From Burkholderiales bacterium (GTDB taxonomy: Bacteria; Pseudomonadota; Gammaproteobacteria; Burkholderiales; Burkholderiaceae_C): 64,000 nucleotides of DNA. The notes below the pieces were generated by a model. The model saw nothing but the letters and a program-made list of their open reading frames with translations, made no database searches and was not told the DNA's origin. The stretch covers positions 170,696 to 234,695 of the forward strand of contig JAIOOS010000012.1 of the NCBI GenBank assembly GCA_021414305.1, read 5' to 3'. Positions 35,486 to 44,116 of the stretch are shown here, one piece after another (within the stretch, counting starts at the first letter, position 1; every line of letters starts with the position of its first letter). The translations under genes were made by a program, and so were the position numbers.

Positions 35486-36169
35486 GTGACCAGACGCTCC
35501 TCGCCGACCCCCGACCAGGCCGCGGGCGACGCCCGATTCCTTCCCCAGCACCGCCTGCTGATCTGCGCCTTTCTCGGCGTCCTCATCGGCGCCTCGTGGC
35601 CCGAGGTGGAGACGCTGCTGTCGCGCATCCTCATCGGCTGGAACGTCGCGACCTGGATCTACCTCGCCTGGGTCCTGTTCGCGCTGCTTCGGGCCGACGC
35701 TGGCCACATGAAAAGGGTGGCGCTGGCGCAGGCGGAGAGCGCGGGCACGGTGCTGCTCGTCGTCACCAGCGCCGCGGTGGCGAGCGTGGTCGCCGTCGTC
35801 TTCGAGCTGATGGCGGCCAAGGCGGCCGGGCCGAACCACATGGCCGCCCACGGTGCATTCGCGGCCTTCACCGTGATCGGCTCCTGGCTGTTGCTGCCGG
35901 TGCTGTTCGCCCTGACCTACGCCGCGAGGTACTTCGCCCCGGAACCCGACGGCGGCCTGGAATTTCCCGGCGCGAGCAAGGCCTGCGAGCCCGACCACAC
36001 CGACTTCCTCTACTTCTCGTTCACCATCGCCGTCACGGCGCAGACGTCCGACGTCGCGGTCACGACGCGCTCGATGCGCCGCCTCGTCCTCTGGCACTCG
36101 CTGCTGTCGTTCGTCTTCAACACCACCATCCTCGCCTTCTCGATCAACGCCGCCGCCAGCTTCTTCTGA
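35486..36169 (+). CDS. DUF1345 family inner membrane protein
   Basis: A 227-residue protein with about five TM segments (LLICAFLGVLIGAS, IYLAWVLFALL, VLLVVTSAAVASVVAVVFELM, FTVIGSWLLLPVLFALTYAARYF and the last, HSLLSFVFNTTILAFSINAAASFF). DFLYFSFTIAVTAQTSDVAVT is the conserved DUF1345 motif. Function unknown. GTG 35486 is the only candidate near the expected start; the next ATG would remove the first two helices. Confidence 0.85.
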   Translation: MTRRSSPTPDQAAGDARFLPQHRLLICAFLGVLIGASWPEVETLLSRILIGWNVATWIYLAWVLFALLRADAGHMKRVALAQAESAGTVLLVVTSAAVASVVAVVFELMAAKAAGPNHMAAHGAFAAFTVIGSWLLLPVLFALTYAARYFAPEPDGGLEFPGASKACEPDHTDFLYFSFTIAVTAQTSDVAVTTRSMRRLVLWHSLLSFVFNTTILAFSINAAASFF

Positions 36170-36181
36170 GCCGGCGCGCCG

Positions 36182-36214
36182 CGTGACGCCGGTGTGACGG
36201 CGCCCGACCTACAA
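36182..36214 (+). promoter_or_regulatory. Putative SARP-type operator and -10 before the BTAD regulator
   Basis: CGTGACGCCGGTGTGACG contains two GTGACG repeats with an 11-base period. Ten bases later comes TACAA, giving CTACAA as a likely -10. The same 18-base block and the same ten-base gap occur at 40663. The repeats occupy the -35 region and lie on one face of the helix, as in operators of actinobacterial SARP regulators. The regulator encoded 139 bases downstream of the TACAA is the obvious candidate to bind it. Confidence 0.65.
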
Positions 36215-36352
36215 ACCGCAGGCGGCCCCACGGTCCGGGGCGATCGGGAGGGCGAGATGGAAGGTCCGGATTCGCGCATCCGGCCTCTGCGCCAGCCGCT
36301 ACGGCTGAGCCGGGGACTTATGCTGCGTCACGCTGGCCGGTGAGCGACGACC

Positions 36353-39300
36353 ATGCGCCTCTTCTTCGAGGAATTCGCGTCACCTGCCATGCCCGTCGCC
36401 CCTGTCCGCGTTGACGCACTGCACCTCGCCCGCGAGCCGCGGCTGGTGCGCGCCGACGGCTCGATCGGCGCGCTCGAGCAGAAGGATGCGCTGCTGCTCG
36501 CGTACCTGGCGATCGAGGGGCCGACGCCGCGCGGCCGCCTGGCTGCCCTGCTCTGGCCCGACGTCGACGCCGAGCGTGCCCGCGCCAACCTGCGCCAGCG
36601 CCTGTTCCGCCTGCGCAAGGCGGTCGGCCGCGAGCTGCTCGAAGGTGGCGACGTCGCCGCCCTGTGCGCCGACCTCGAGGTGCGGCTCGATCCGCCCGAA
36701 GCCGAGCCCGGCGAGCTGTTGCAGGGCCTCGCCGAGCCGGTGGCCGGCGAGCTCGCCGAGTGGCTCGCCCTGGCGCGCGAGCAGCGCCGCGGCGGCCGCA
36801 TCCGCGCCCTGGCCGACGAGTCGACCCGCCTCGAACGGGCGGGCCAGCTCGTCGCCGCGCTGGCCGCGGCCGAGCGCCTGATCGAGCTCGACGCGACTTC
36901 CGAGCATGCCCACCGGCGGCTGATGCGGCTGCACTACCTGCGCGGCGACCGGGCCGCGGCGCTGGCCGCCTTCGACCGCTGCTGCGACGTGCTCGAGCGC
37001 AGTCTCGGCGTCGCTCCCGACGCCGAGACCGAGGCCCTGCGCGCCCGCGTCGCCGCGAGCAGCCTGCCCGGCGATCTGGCGCAGCCGCGGCCGCTGCCGG
37101 TGAGCGTGCTGCGGCCGCCCCGCCTGATCGGCCGCGACGCCGAGTGGCAACGCCTCCACGCCGACTGGTCCGCCGGCCATCCGAGCCTGGTCGCGGGCGA
37201 GGCCGGCCTCGGCAAGACCCGGCTGGTGAGCGACTTCGCCCAGGCCCGGCCCGACGCGCTTGCCGTCGTCGCCCGGCCGGGCGATGCACGCGTGCCGCAC
37301 ACCCTGCTCTCGCGCCTGCTGCGCGGCCTGCTCGCGCGCCTGCGCGAGCCGCTGCCAGGCGGGGTCGCGGCCGAGCTCGCGCATCTGCTGCCCGAGCTCG
37401 GCGGCGCCACGCCGCGGCGCAGTGCCGGCAGCACGCGCTTCGTCGCCGCGGTCGAGGCAGCGCTGCGCCAGGGACAGGCCGAGGGCGTATCCGGACTGGT
37501 CGTCGACGACCTGCAGTTCGCCGACACGGCGAGCATCGAGGCGATGCAGCAGCTCGCCGCGGCCGGCTTGGGCCTGCGCTGGATCGTCGCCTTCCGGGCG
37601 CACGAGCTGGCGCCGCCGGCGCAGTCGTTCCACGACCTGCTGCTCGGCGCGCACGGGGCCCGCCTGCAGGTGCTGCAGCCGTTCGCCGTCGAGCAGGTCG
37701 GCGTGCTGATCGATTCGCTCGGCGTCGCCGCGCTCGAGGCCGATCGGCTCGCGCCGGCGCTGACGCGGCACACCGGCGGCAACCCGATGTTCCTGCTCGA
37801 GACGCTGAAGCTGATGCTGGCGCCGGCGAGCCCCGCGCCCGCCCCTTCACCCGGTGCGCGGCTGCCGACCGCCTCGAACGTCGCCCACCTGATCGGCCAG
37901 CGGATCGACCGGCTCTCGCCGATGGCGGTGAAGCTGGCGCGCTGCGCCGCGATCGCCGGCGCCGACTTCTCCGCCGAGCTTGCCGCGCACGTGCTCGGCC
38001 TGCGCGCGATCGACCTGAGCGACGCCTGGGCCGAGCTCGAGGCGGCGCAGGTGCTGCGCGAAGGCGCATTCGCCCACGACCTGATCTTCGAGGCGGCGCG
38101 CAGCTCGGTGCCGGCGCCGATCGCGCGCCGGCTCCACGCCGAGATGGCGGGCTTTCTCGAAGCGCGAGGCGCCGAGCCGGCGCACGTGGCACAGCACTGG
38201 CGCGACGCCGGCGAATCGCTGAAGGCGCTGCCCTGGCTGGTCGCCGCCGCCGAGCGCGCCGCCGCCGCCTGGCGGCCGGCCGAGGAAGGCGCGCTGCTCC
38301 TGCTCGCGGCCCACGTCGCCCGCGGCGTCGGCCAGGACCGGACCCGCGCCTTCGAGCTGCTGCGGCGCGCGCACCGGGCGCATCTGCAGGCGAGCCTGGG
38401 CAGCGCGGCGCATCTCGAGTGCCTCGACCTGCTGGCGACGCTCGCGCTCGATCCCCTCGAGCGCGGCTACGCCCACTTCGCGCGCTCCGACACGCTCGCC
38501 CAGCAGGCCGAAGGCGCCGCCGCCGAGGCGGCGGCACGCAGCGGCCTGGCGGCGATCGCCGGCGAGAGCGGCCGGGCGGCCGACGAGCTGCACGTCGACC
38601 TGGTCTCGGCGCTCGCCAACGGCCTCTTCATCCAGGACCTGCCCGGCCCGGGCGCCGACGCGGTGCGCGCCGCCGAGCCGCGGATGCTCTCGCTCGGCGA
38701 CCGCCACCGCGAGATCGAGCACTACGCCAACCTCGGGGTCCTGCTCGACGCCGGCAACCGCCACATCGAGGCGCAGGCCGCGCTCGGCCACGTGATCTCG
38801 CTCACCCGCGCCGAGGGCGACCGGACGAGCGAGCTCGTCGTGCTCTCGAATCTCGCCTCGAGCCTGCACGACGTCGGCAAGGTCGCCGCCGCCTTGCAGC
38901 CGCTGCGCGAGGCGCATCGCCTGAAGGAGCAGTACCCCGAGCTGCGCACCAGCGCCGTGTTCCTGCAGGTGCAGATGGGCAACATGGAACGCGCGCTCGG
39001 CAACTACGCCGAAGCGCTGCGCTGGCTCGAGGAAGGGCTGGCGATCCTCGGCGAATACGTGCCCAAGGTGGTGAGCGCCGCGCACGTCGGCCTGACCCGG
39101 CTCTGGTTCGACCTCGGGCAGCCGGCGCGCGCGGGCCAGCATCTCGAGCGGGCACTGGCAACCCCGTCGGGCCCGGCGATGTTCCATGCCCTCACCCACC
39201 TGCTGGTCGCGCGAGCGGCGCTGGCGCAGGGACGGCGCGACGCCGCGGCCGAGGCGCTGGCTGCGGCCGACGCCTACATCATCGACTCGACCCGCTACGC

Positions 39301-39742
39301 CGTCCGGGCGCAGGCGGCGCTGCTGTCCGGGTCGCTGCAGGCTCCGGAGCTCGCCTACGCGAACGCGATCGAGGTCGCGCGCGAGGCGGGCCGGTTGCAC
39401 ATGATGGGCGTGCGCATCGACGCGCTCGTCTGGGCGGCGCGCGCCGCCATCGCCAGCGGCCGCCCGGCGGTGGCGGCGACGCATGCGCTCGAGGCGCTGG
39501 GCCTGTGGCCCGAGCACGCGCCCGACGGCCTGTACATCGGCGAGGTCTGGCTGACCGCGGTCGAGAGCGGCGCCGACGCCGGCGGCTCGACCGCCCTCCT
39601 CGCCGGCGCGGCGCGCTGGATCGAGGCGACCGCCGCGCGCCTTCCCGAGGAGTTCCGCACCGCCTTCCGCGATCGCAATCCGGTCAACCGGCTGCTGCTG
39701 GCGCGCGCCGGTTCGACCCCCCGATCTGGAGAACCCCGATGA
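36353..39742 (+). CDS. SARP/BTAD-type transcriptional regulator with AAA ATPase and TPR regions
   Basis: An 1129-residue regulator of the AfsR/SARP-LAL type. Residues about 18-105 form a winged-helix-like domain (RGRLAALLWPDVDAERARANLRQRLFRLRK), and 135-240 a bacterial transcriptional activation domain (RAGQLVAALAAAERLIELDATSEHAHRRLMRLHYLRGDR). An ATPase follows, with Walker A GEAGLGKTRLV near 280 and Walker B GLVVDDLQFAD near 382, then a long helical, TPR-rich sensory half. ATG 36353 is used; MPVAPVRVD at 36389 would also be a reasonable start. Its stop overlaps the next gene's ATG. The shared operator at 36182 and 40663 suggests it controls its own operon and the metallopeptidase gene. The inducing signal is unknown. 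Confidence 0.9.
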   Translation: MRLFFEEFASPAMPVAPVRVDALHLAREPRLVRADGSIGALEQKDALLLAYLAIEGPTPRGRLAALLWPDVDAERARANLRQRLFRLRKAVGRELLEGGDVAALCADLEVRLDPPEAEPGELLQGLAEPVAGELAEWLALAREQRRGGRIRALADESTRLERAGQLVAALAAAERLIELDATSEHAHRRLMRLHYLRGDRAAALAAFDRCCDVLERSLGVAPDAETEALRARVAASSLPGDLAQPRPLPVSVLRPPRLIGRDAEWQRLHADWSAGHPSLVAGEAGLGKTRLVSDFAQARPDALAVVARPGDARVPHTLLSRLLRGLLARLREPLPGGVAAELAHLLPELGGATPRRSAGSTRFVAAVEAALRQGQAEGVSGLVVDDLQFADTASIEAMQQLAAAGLGLRWIVAFRAHELAPPAQSFHDLLLGAHGARLQVLQPFAVEQVGVLIDSLGVAALEADRLAPALTRHTGGNPMFLLETLKLMLAPASPAPAPSPGARLPTASNVAHLIGQRIDRLSPMAVKLARCAAIAGADFSAELAAHVLGLRAIDLSDAWAELEAAQVLREGAFAHDLIFEAARSSVPAPIARRLHAEMAGFLEARGAEPAHVAQHWRDAGESLKALPWLVAAAERAAAAWRPAEEGALLLLAAHVARGVGQDRTRAFELLRRAHRAHLQASLGSAAHLECLDLLATLALDPLERGYAHFARSDTLAQQAEGAAAEAAARSGLAAIAGESGRAADELHVDLVSALANGLFIQDLPGPGADAVRAAEPRMLSLGDRHREIEHYANLGVLLDAGNRHIEAQAALGHVISLTRAEGDRTSELVVLSNLASSLHDVGKVAAALQPLREAHRLKEQYPELRTSAVFLQVQMGNMERALGNYAEALRWLEEGLAILGEYVPKVVSAAHVGLTRLWFDLGQPARAGQHLERALATPSGPAMFHALTHLLVARAALAQGRRDAAAEALAAADAYIIDSTRYAVRAQAALLSGSLQAPELAYANAIEVAREAGRLHMMGVRIDALVWAARAAIASGRPAVAATHALEALGLWPEHAPDGLYIGEVWLTAVESGADAGGSTALLAGAARWIEATAARLPEEFRTAFRDRNPVNRLLLARAGSTPRSGEPR

Positions 39743-40647
39743 CACGAAGCCGCCGACGCATTGCCGCATCGATGCTGGTTCTGCTGCTGACGCTGTCGCC
39801 GCTGCCGGGCCAGGCGCTGGCGCCGGTGCTGCTGCTGCTCGTCAAGCAGATCGTCAAGGACGCCGCCCAGTCGATGCTCAAGGACATGCTGCTCTCGAGC
39901 CTGAACGGCATGGGCTGCAAGGGCATGGCGATCGCCAATGCCCTGCAGGCGCTCGACCTGCGCAAGGGCGCCGGCGGCGGCGGGATGATGGGCATGTTCG
40001 GCGGCGCCATGCCGAAGCTGCCTTCGGGAGGCGCGATGCCCGGCCTGCCCGCCGGGATGGCGATGCCGCAGATGCCCGGGGGCATGACGATGCCGCAGAT
40101 GCCGGCGGGAATGTCGATCCCGGGCATGCCGGCGATGCCCGGCGGCATGGCCGGCATGACCGGCATGGGGCTGGGCGCGCCGGGCTCGGAGGAGATGATG
40201 GCGCGGATGCGGGCGATGATGCCCGGCGGCGGCCAGATGCCAGCGGGTACCGGCATCGACCCGGAGCAGATGTCTCGCATCATGCAGGCGATGAGCCAGC
40301 CGCTCTCGCCGCCTGAGACGCTGGCGGTGATCGACGAGATGACCGAGATCGGCTTCCTGCCGAAGGCGATGCAGGCCGAGCTCAAGGAATGCATGGTCCT
40401 GATCCCGACCGCGGCGCCCGCGCTCGGCATGGGCATGGGCATGCTCAAGCCGATGCTGCCGCAACTTCGCCAGGCGCGCGAGCAGCTGCACGCGCTTTCC
40501 CCGGCCGAGCAGGACGAGCTCGTGGCCGCGCTCGCGCCGGAGATGAAGGCGCTGCCCGCCGACGAGCGCAAGAACCTGCTCGAGTTCCTCGACAGCGGCT
40601 TCTTCCCGAAGCGCGTTGCCGAAGGGCTGCGCCGCCAGCTCGGCTGA
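39739..40647 (+). CDS. Exported Met/Gly/Pro-rich protein of unknown function
   Basis: A 302-residue protein with an N-terminal signal or anchor (RRIAASMLVLLLTLSPLPGQALA). A helical stretch with the lone pair of nearby cysteine/Met residues GMGCKGMAIA follows. From about residue 80 to 155 there is a low-complexity region of MP-x-MPGGM-type repeats (MPQMPGGMTMPQMPAGM). The C-terminal 130 residues are helical and charged (LSPAEQDELVAALAPEMKALPADERKNL). GGAG lies about seven bases before the ATG, which overlaps the regulator's stop as ATGA, so the two are coupled. Met-rich repeats bind Cu(I) in some periplasmic proteins; that is one possible role. I do not recognise the family. Confidence 0.8.
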   Translation: MTRSRRRIAASMLVLLLTLSPLPGQALAPVLLLLVKQIVKDAAQSMLKDMLLSSLNGMGCKGMAIANALQALDLRKGAGGGGMMGMFGGAMPKLPSGGAMPGLPAGMAMPQMPGGMTMPQMPAGMSIPGMPAMPGGMAGMTGMGLGAPGSEEMMARMRAMMPGGGQMPAGTGIDPEQMSRIMQAMSQPLSPPETLAVIDEMTEIGFLPKAMQAELKECMVLIPTAAPALGMGMGMLKPMLPQLRQAREQLHALSPAEQDELVAALAPEMKALPADERKNLLEFLDSGFFPKRVAEGLRRQLG

Positions 40648-40662
40648 AACGGCGCGTCGCGC

Positions 40663-40696
40663 CGTGACGCCGGTGTGACGCCAGCGTCGCTACAAC
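40663..40696 (+). promoter_or_regulatory. Putative SARP-type operator and -10 before the metallopeptidase
   Basis: CGTGACGCCGGTGTGACG recurs here exactly as at 36182, again followed by ten bases and TACAA. The ATG of the lipoprotein gene lies 38 bases after the TACAA, with GGAGG at the right distance. A separate promoter here implies that the metallopeptidase is its own transcript under the same regulator. Confidence 0.65.
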
Positions 40697-40733
40697 TCCC
40701 TACCGACCCCGCCCGGGTCCGTTCGGAGGCGTC

Positions 40734-43418
40734 ATGCAAAGAGCTCTCTTCCTCGACCGCACCGTCGCGACAGCGATCGCCGGCCCGCTTCGCGGCGGTG
40801 CGCTCGCCCTCGCCGCCGCTCTCGTCGCCGCTCTCGTCGCCGCTTGCGGCGGCGGCGGTTCCGGCGCCGCCGATTCGCCGGTCGCCGATCCCGGTCCCGC
40901 GGCGATCACGTTCCAGCTCGCGCCCGCAAGGCTGCCCTTGAGCAGCGGCGGAACTGGCCGCGTGCTCGCGCTGCAGGCGCCCGGCGCGCTCGTGTGGTCG
41001 TCGAGCGATCCGGCGGTGGCGAGCGTCGACGCCGAGGGCCAGGTCACCGCGCTCGCCGCGGGCAGCGCGGTCATCAGCGCTTCCGCCGGCGCGGCGAGCG
41101 CGTCGGCACGGGTCACGGTCCATGCGCCCGCCGCGCCGAGTTCGGCAACGCTGATCGAGAACGCGCTGGCGCTGAACACGATCAGCGCCGAGCAGGCGCT
41201 GACCTATCGCGTGTTCGCCCTGTTCGCCGATCCGCGCTTGCCGCCGCAGTTCGAGGGCGCGCCCGAAGGCGTCGCCGACGACGCGCTGATGCGCCAGCTC
41301 TCGGCCGCGCTGCCGACCCTCTCGGCGCCGACCCGCGACCTGCTGCAACCGTTCCTGGTGCCGCCGATCTACGCGCAGAGCTGGTTCGCACAGCGCCTGG
41401 CCGGCACGACGCCGGTCGCCGCGGCGACAGGCGCGCGCGCCCAGGCCGCGCGCTCGGCGCGGCCGCAGGCGACGCCGGTGAACTGCGAAGCCCAGGCGCT
41501 GCCGACCTTCTGGAAGCGGCTCTCGACCGCGCACTTCAACATCTTCTACCTCGCCCTCGGCGACGCGGCCTACGACAACTACTACCGCGCCGCCGCCGAA
41601 ACGATCGCCGGCGTCGTCGAGGAGGTGTACGCGGCCGAGACCGGCCTGCTGCAGCGCTTTCCGCTCGCCGATACCACCGAGTCGTGCAACGGCGGCGACG
41701 GCGCGGTCGACATCTACCTTGCCAGCCTCGGCGACGGCGACGTGCGCGGCCTGACCAGCACCTACCCCGGGCGCTGCAATCACGTACCGAGCTTCATCGC
41801 CATCAACGCCAACGACCCGGCGCTGCAGGCGGTGGGACCTCGCCTCGACGAAGCGCGGCGCGAATTCAAGGCGATCCTGGCGCACGAGATCGCGCACGTG
41901 CTGCAGTTCGCGATGGACCGCACCGGCGCCGCCTGCGCCGACTACGAGTGGCTCGACGAGGCGACCGCCGAGTGGGCGATGGACTACGTCGACCCGGGCT
42001 GGAACCGCGAGGACGGCGCCAACAAGGTGAGCCCGAACTACCAGCGCAGCGGCTCGTTCTACGCCCAGTACCTCTACAGCGACCACATGACGTCGATGGA
42101 AAAGCCCGGCCTGGCCGGCAGCCGGCGGAAGAACGGCTACGCCGAGTACATCTTCTTCCAGTACCTGGCACGCAAGTACGACCCGCAGATCGTCAAGGCG
42201 GTGTTCGACGCCAGCACGACGCAGGGGAGCGTCGAGGCGGTCGAGGCGGCGCTCGCCGCCAAGGGCGGGATGAAGACGGTCTGGCCCGAGTTCGCCCTGA
42301 CCCTGTGGAACGACGCCTTCAACCAGAACCTCGACGACTTCAGCCGCTGGGACGGCTACGACTTCGGCCTCGCGCCGGTGTTCGAGCGACGTGCCGGCGT
42401 GCCGCCCGCGCATCCCGAGGCCGAGAAGCTGAAGACGATCGACGTCGAGCAGCAAGGCGCCGGCCGGCAGAGCTTCAAGATGCTGAAGAACGCCCTCGAG
42501 CGGCCGAACGGCGCGACCGCGGGCGACTTCTACGAGATCCAGCCACGCAGCATCTTCTACGAGCACCTGCGCTTCACCGACCCGACCGTGCACTCGGTCT
42601 ACTTCACCAACCCGATCGGCACGATCCCGATGCACCAGAACATGAAGGTGCAGGCGCGAAAGAAGATCGCCGGCCAGTGGAAGGACGTGGAAGACTGGAC
42701 GAGCGAGCCGTTCAAGCAGTTCTGCCTCGACAAGAAGGCCGAACGGCTGGAAGAGCTCGTGATCGTCATCAGCAACAGCGAGGTGAACCGGGCGAGCGAG
42801 CAGCCGTTCCGCTTCCCGAAGCTGTTTCCGATGCTGGCGAGCAGCTCCAACGTCGGCTGCTTCATGTGGCTGGGAACCGCCACCACCACCGTGACCGGCG
42901 GCTCGACGATCGTCACCGACTCGACGACCAGCGCGGTCAGCGTCGCCCTGGTGCCGGGCGCCGTGCTGCCGGGGCGGATCACGTTTCTCACCCAGTACGG
43001 CACCGCCCGGGGGATGTCGGTCACGACCGCGGCCGCCTGCACGACGACGCTCGACGGCGCCAGCCACGACTTCAATCTGCCCGGCAGCACCGGCGTCTTC
43101 CCGCCCACCGACGACGGCACGGTCGACTTCAACCTCGACCTGGACATGGGCTTCGGCGAGGTCGGCGGCGAACCGCCCGATCGCAAGCTGATCACGCTGA
43201 CCGGAGCGTCGAGGCTCGTGACCACGTCGACCGTCGTCTGCCCGGCGGTCACCCAGGTCACGACCGGCACGCAGAGCTGGGAGTGGCTGCACGTCGACGA
43301 CCCGGGCCTGTACACCGTGTCGGCCGACGGCCAGACGATCGAGGGCCGCTTCACCGCGCCCCTGCCGGGCGGCTACACGATCGACAGCCGCTGGAAGTTC
43401 ACGTCGGTGCGCGAGTAG
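40734..43418 (+). CDS. Lipoprotein with Big2 domain and HExxH zinc metallopeptidase
   Basis: An 894-residue surface or periplasmic lipoprotein. The signal peptide ends in the lipobox LVAAC followed by GGGGSG. Residues about 55-130 are a Big2 immunoglobulin-like domain (VWSSSDPAVASVDAEGQVTALAAGSAVISAS). The peptidase part has HEIAHVLQF with zinc ligands H384 and H388 and catalytic E385, then YEWLDEATAEWAMDY, where the DEATAEW glutamate is the likely third ligand (gluzincin type). The C-terminal 300 residues are beta-rich with many Thr/Val strands. GGAGG precedes the ATG. Its 3' end overlaps the convergent purN by 20 bases. The substrate is unknown. Confidence 0.88.
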   Translation: MQRALFLDRTVATAIAGPLRGGALALAAALVAALVAACGGGGSGAADSPVADPGPAAITFQLAPARLPLSSGGTGRVLALQAPGALVWSSSDPAVASVDAEGQVTALAAGSAVISASAGAASASARVTVHAPAAPSSATLIENALALNTISAEQALTYRVFALFADPRLPPQFEGAPEGVADDALMRQLSAALPTLSAPTRDLLQPFLVPPIYAQSWFAQRLAGTTPVAAATGARAQAARSARPQATPVNCEAQALPTFWKRLSTAHFNIFYLALGDAAYDNYYRAAAETIAGVVEEVYAAETGLLQRFPLADTTESCNGGDGAVDIYLASLGDGDVRGLTSTYPGRCNHVPSFIAINANDPALQAVGPRLDEARREFKAILAHEIAHVLQFAMDRTGAACADYEWLDEATAEWAMDYVDPGWNREDGANKVSPNYQRSGSFYAQYLYSDHMTSMEKPGLAGSRRKNGYAEYIFFQYLARKYDPQIVKAVFDASTTQGSVEAVEAALAAKGGMKTVWPEFALTLWNDAFNQNLDDFSRWDGYDFGLAPVFERRAGVPPAHPEAEKLKTIDVEQQGAGRQSFKMLKNALERPNGATAGDFYEIQPRSIFYEHLRFTDPTVHSVYFTNPIGTIPMHQNMKVQARKKIAGQWKDVEDWTSEPFKQFCLDKKAERLEELVIVISNSEVNRASEQPFRFPKLFPMLASSSNVGCFMWLGTATTTVTGGSTIVTDSTTSAVSVALVPGAVLPGRITFLTQYGTARGMSVTTAAACTTTLDGASHDFNLPGSTGVFPPTDDGTVDFNLDLDMGFGEVGGEPPDRKLITLTGASRLVTTSTVVCPAVTQVTTGTQSWEWLHVDDPGLYTVSADGQTIEGRFTAPLPGGYTIDSRWKFTSVRE

Positions 43419-44052
43419 CGACCAGGGTCCCGATCAGCTGCGCCTCGCCGCCGCGGTGCCGCACGACGCCGTCGCGGCGCTCGAGCGCGCCCTCGACCAG
43501 CCAGCGGATCGCCCGCGGGTAGAGCACGTGCTCCTGCGCGAGCACGTGCGCGGCGAGCGACTGCTCGGTGTCTTCGGGCAGCACCGGCACGATCGCCTGG
43601 CCGATGATCGGGCCGTGGTCGAGGTCGGCGGTCACGAAGTGCACGCTCGCGCCGGCCACCTTGCAGCCGGCCTCGATCGCCCGGCGGTGCGTGTGCAGCC
43701 CGGGGAACATCGGCAGCAGCGACGGATGGATGTTGACCATGCGGCCTTCGAAGCGCTGCACGAAGCCGGGCGTCAGGATGCGCATGAAGCCGGCCAGGGC
43801 GACGACATCGGGCGCGTGGCTGGCCACCGCCTCGGCCAGCTTCTCGTCGAAGGCCGCGCGCGTGGCGAACGCGGTGTGATCGACGACGGCGGTGGCGATG
43901 CCGTGCGCCGCGGCGAAGGCGAGGCCGGCGGCGTCCGGCCGATTGCTGATGACGGCGGCGACCCGCGCGGGCCACGCCTCCTCGACCGAGCGCCTCACGA
44001 TCGCCTCCATGTTCGAGCCGCGCCCCGAGATCAGGATGACGATGTTCTTCAT
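43399..44052 (-). CDS. purN: Phosphoribosylglycinamide formyltransferase
   Basis: A 217-residue GAR transformylase of purine synthesis, using 10-formyl-THF. MKNIVILISGRGSNMEAIV opens it; GRMVNIHPSLLPMFPGLHTHRRA holds the catalytic N-x-H and the S-L-L-P block, and HFVTADLDHGPIIGQA the catalytic aspartate. The start is ATG 44052; the track ORF runs upstream through the trpS promoter. It is divergent from trpS, 64 bases apart. Confidence 0.96.
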   Translation of the reverse strand: MKNIVILISGRGSNMEAIVRRSVEEAWPARVAAVISNRPDAAGLAFAAAHGIATAVVDHTAFATRAAFDEKLAEAVASHAPDVVALAGFMRILTPGFVQRFEGRMVNIHPSLLPMFPGLHTHRRAIEAGCKVAGASVHFVTADLDHGPIIGQAIVPVLPEDTEQSLAAHVLAQEHVLYPRAIRWLVEGALERRDGVVRHRGGEAQLIGTLVATRAPT

Positions 44053-44081
44053 GAGGGGCCGCAGTGTATCGGTCGCAAACC

Positions 44082-44087
44082 TACAAT
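44082..44087 (+). promoter_or_regulatory. Possible -10 box for trpS
   Basis: TACAAT lies 29 bases before the trpS ATG in the purN-trpS divergent gap. No convincing -35 is visible 17 bases upstream. Confidence 0.35.
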
Positions 44088-44116
44088 CGCACCCTTTTGC
44101 CGAAGAGCCGCACGCG

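Noticed and set aside
39684-43292. 1202-residue minus-strand ORF opposite the Met-rich and metallopeptidase genes
   Set aside because: Composition is Arg/Gly/Val/Glu mirror sequence without motifs; the plus strand has signal peptides, a lipobox and a zinc site.
43892-44116. N-terminal extension of trpS suggested by the track
   Set aside because: The extension is antisense to purN and crosses the likely trpS promoter; family homology starts after ATG 44117.
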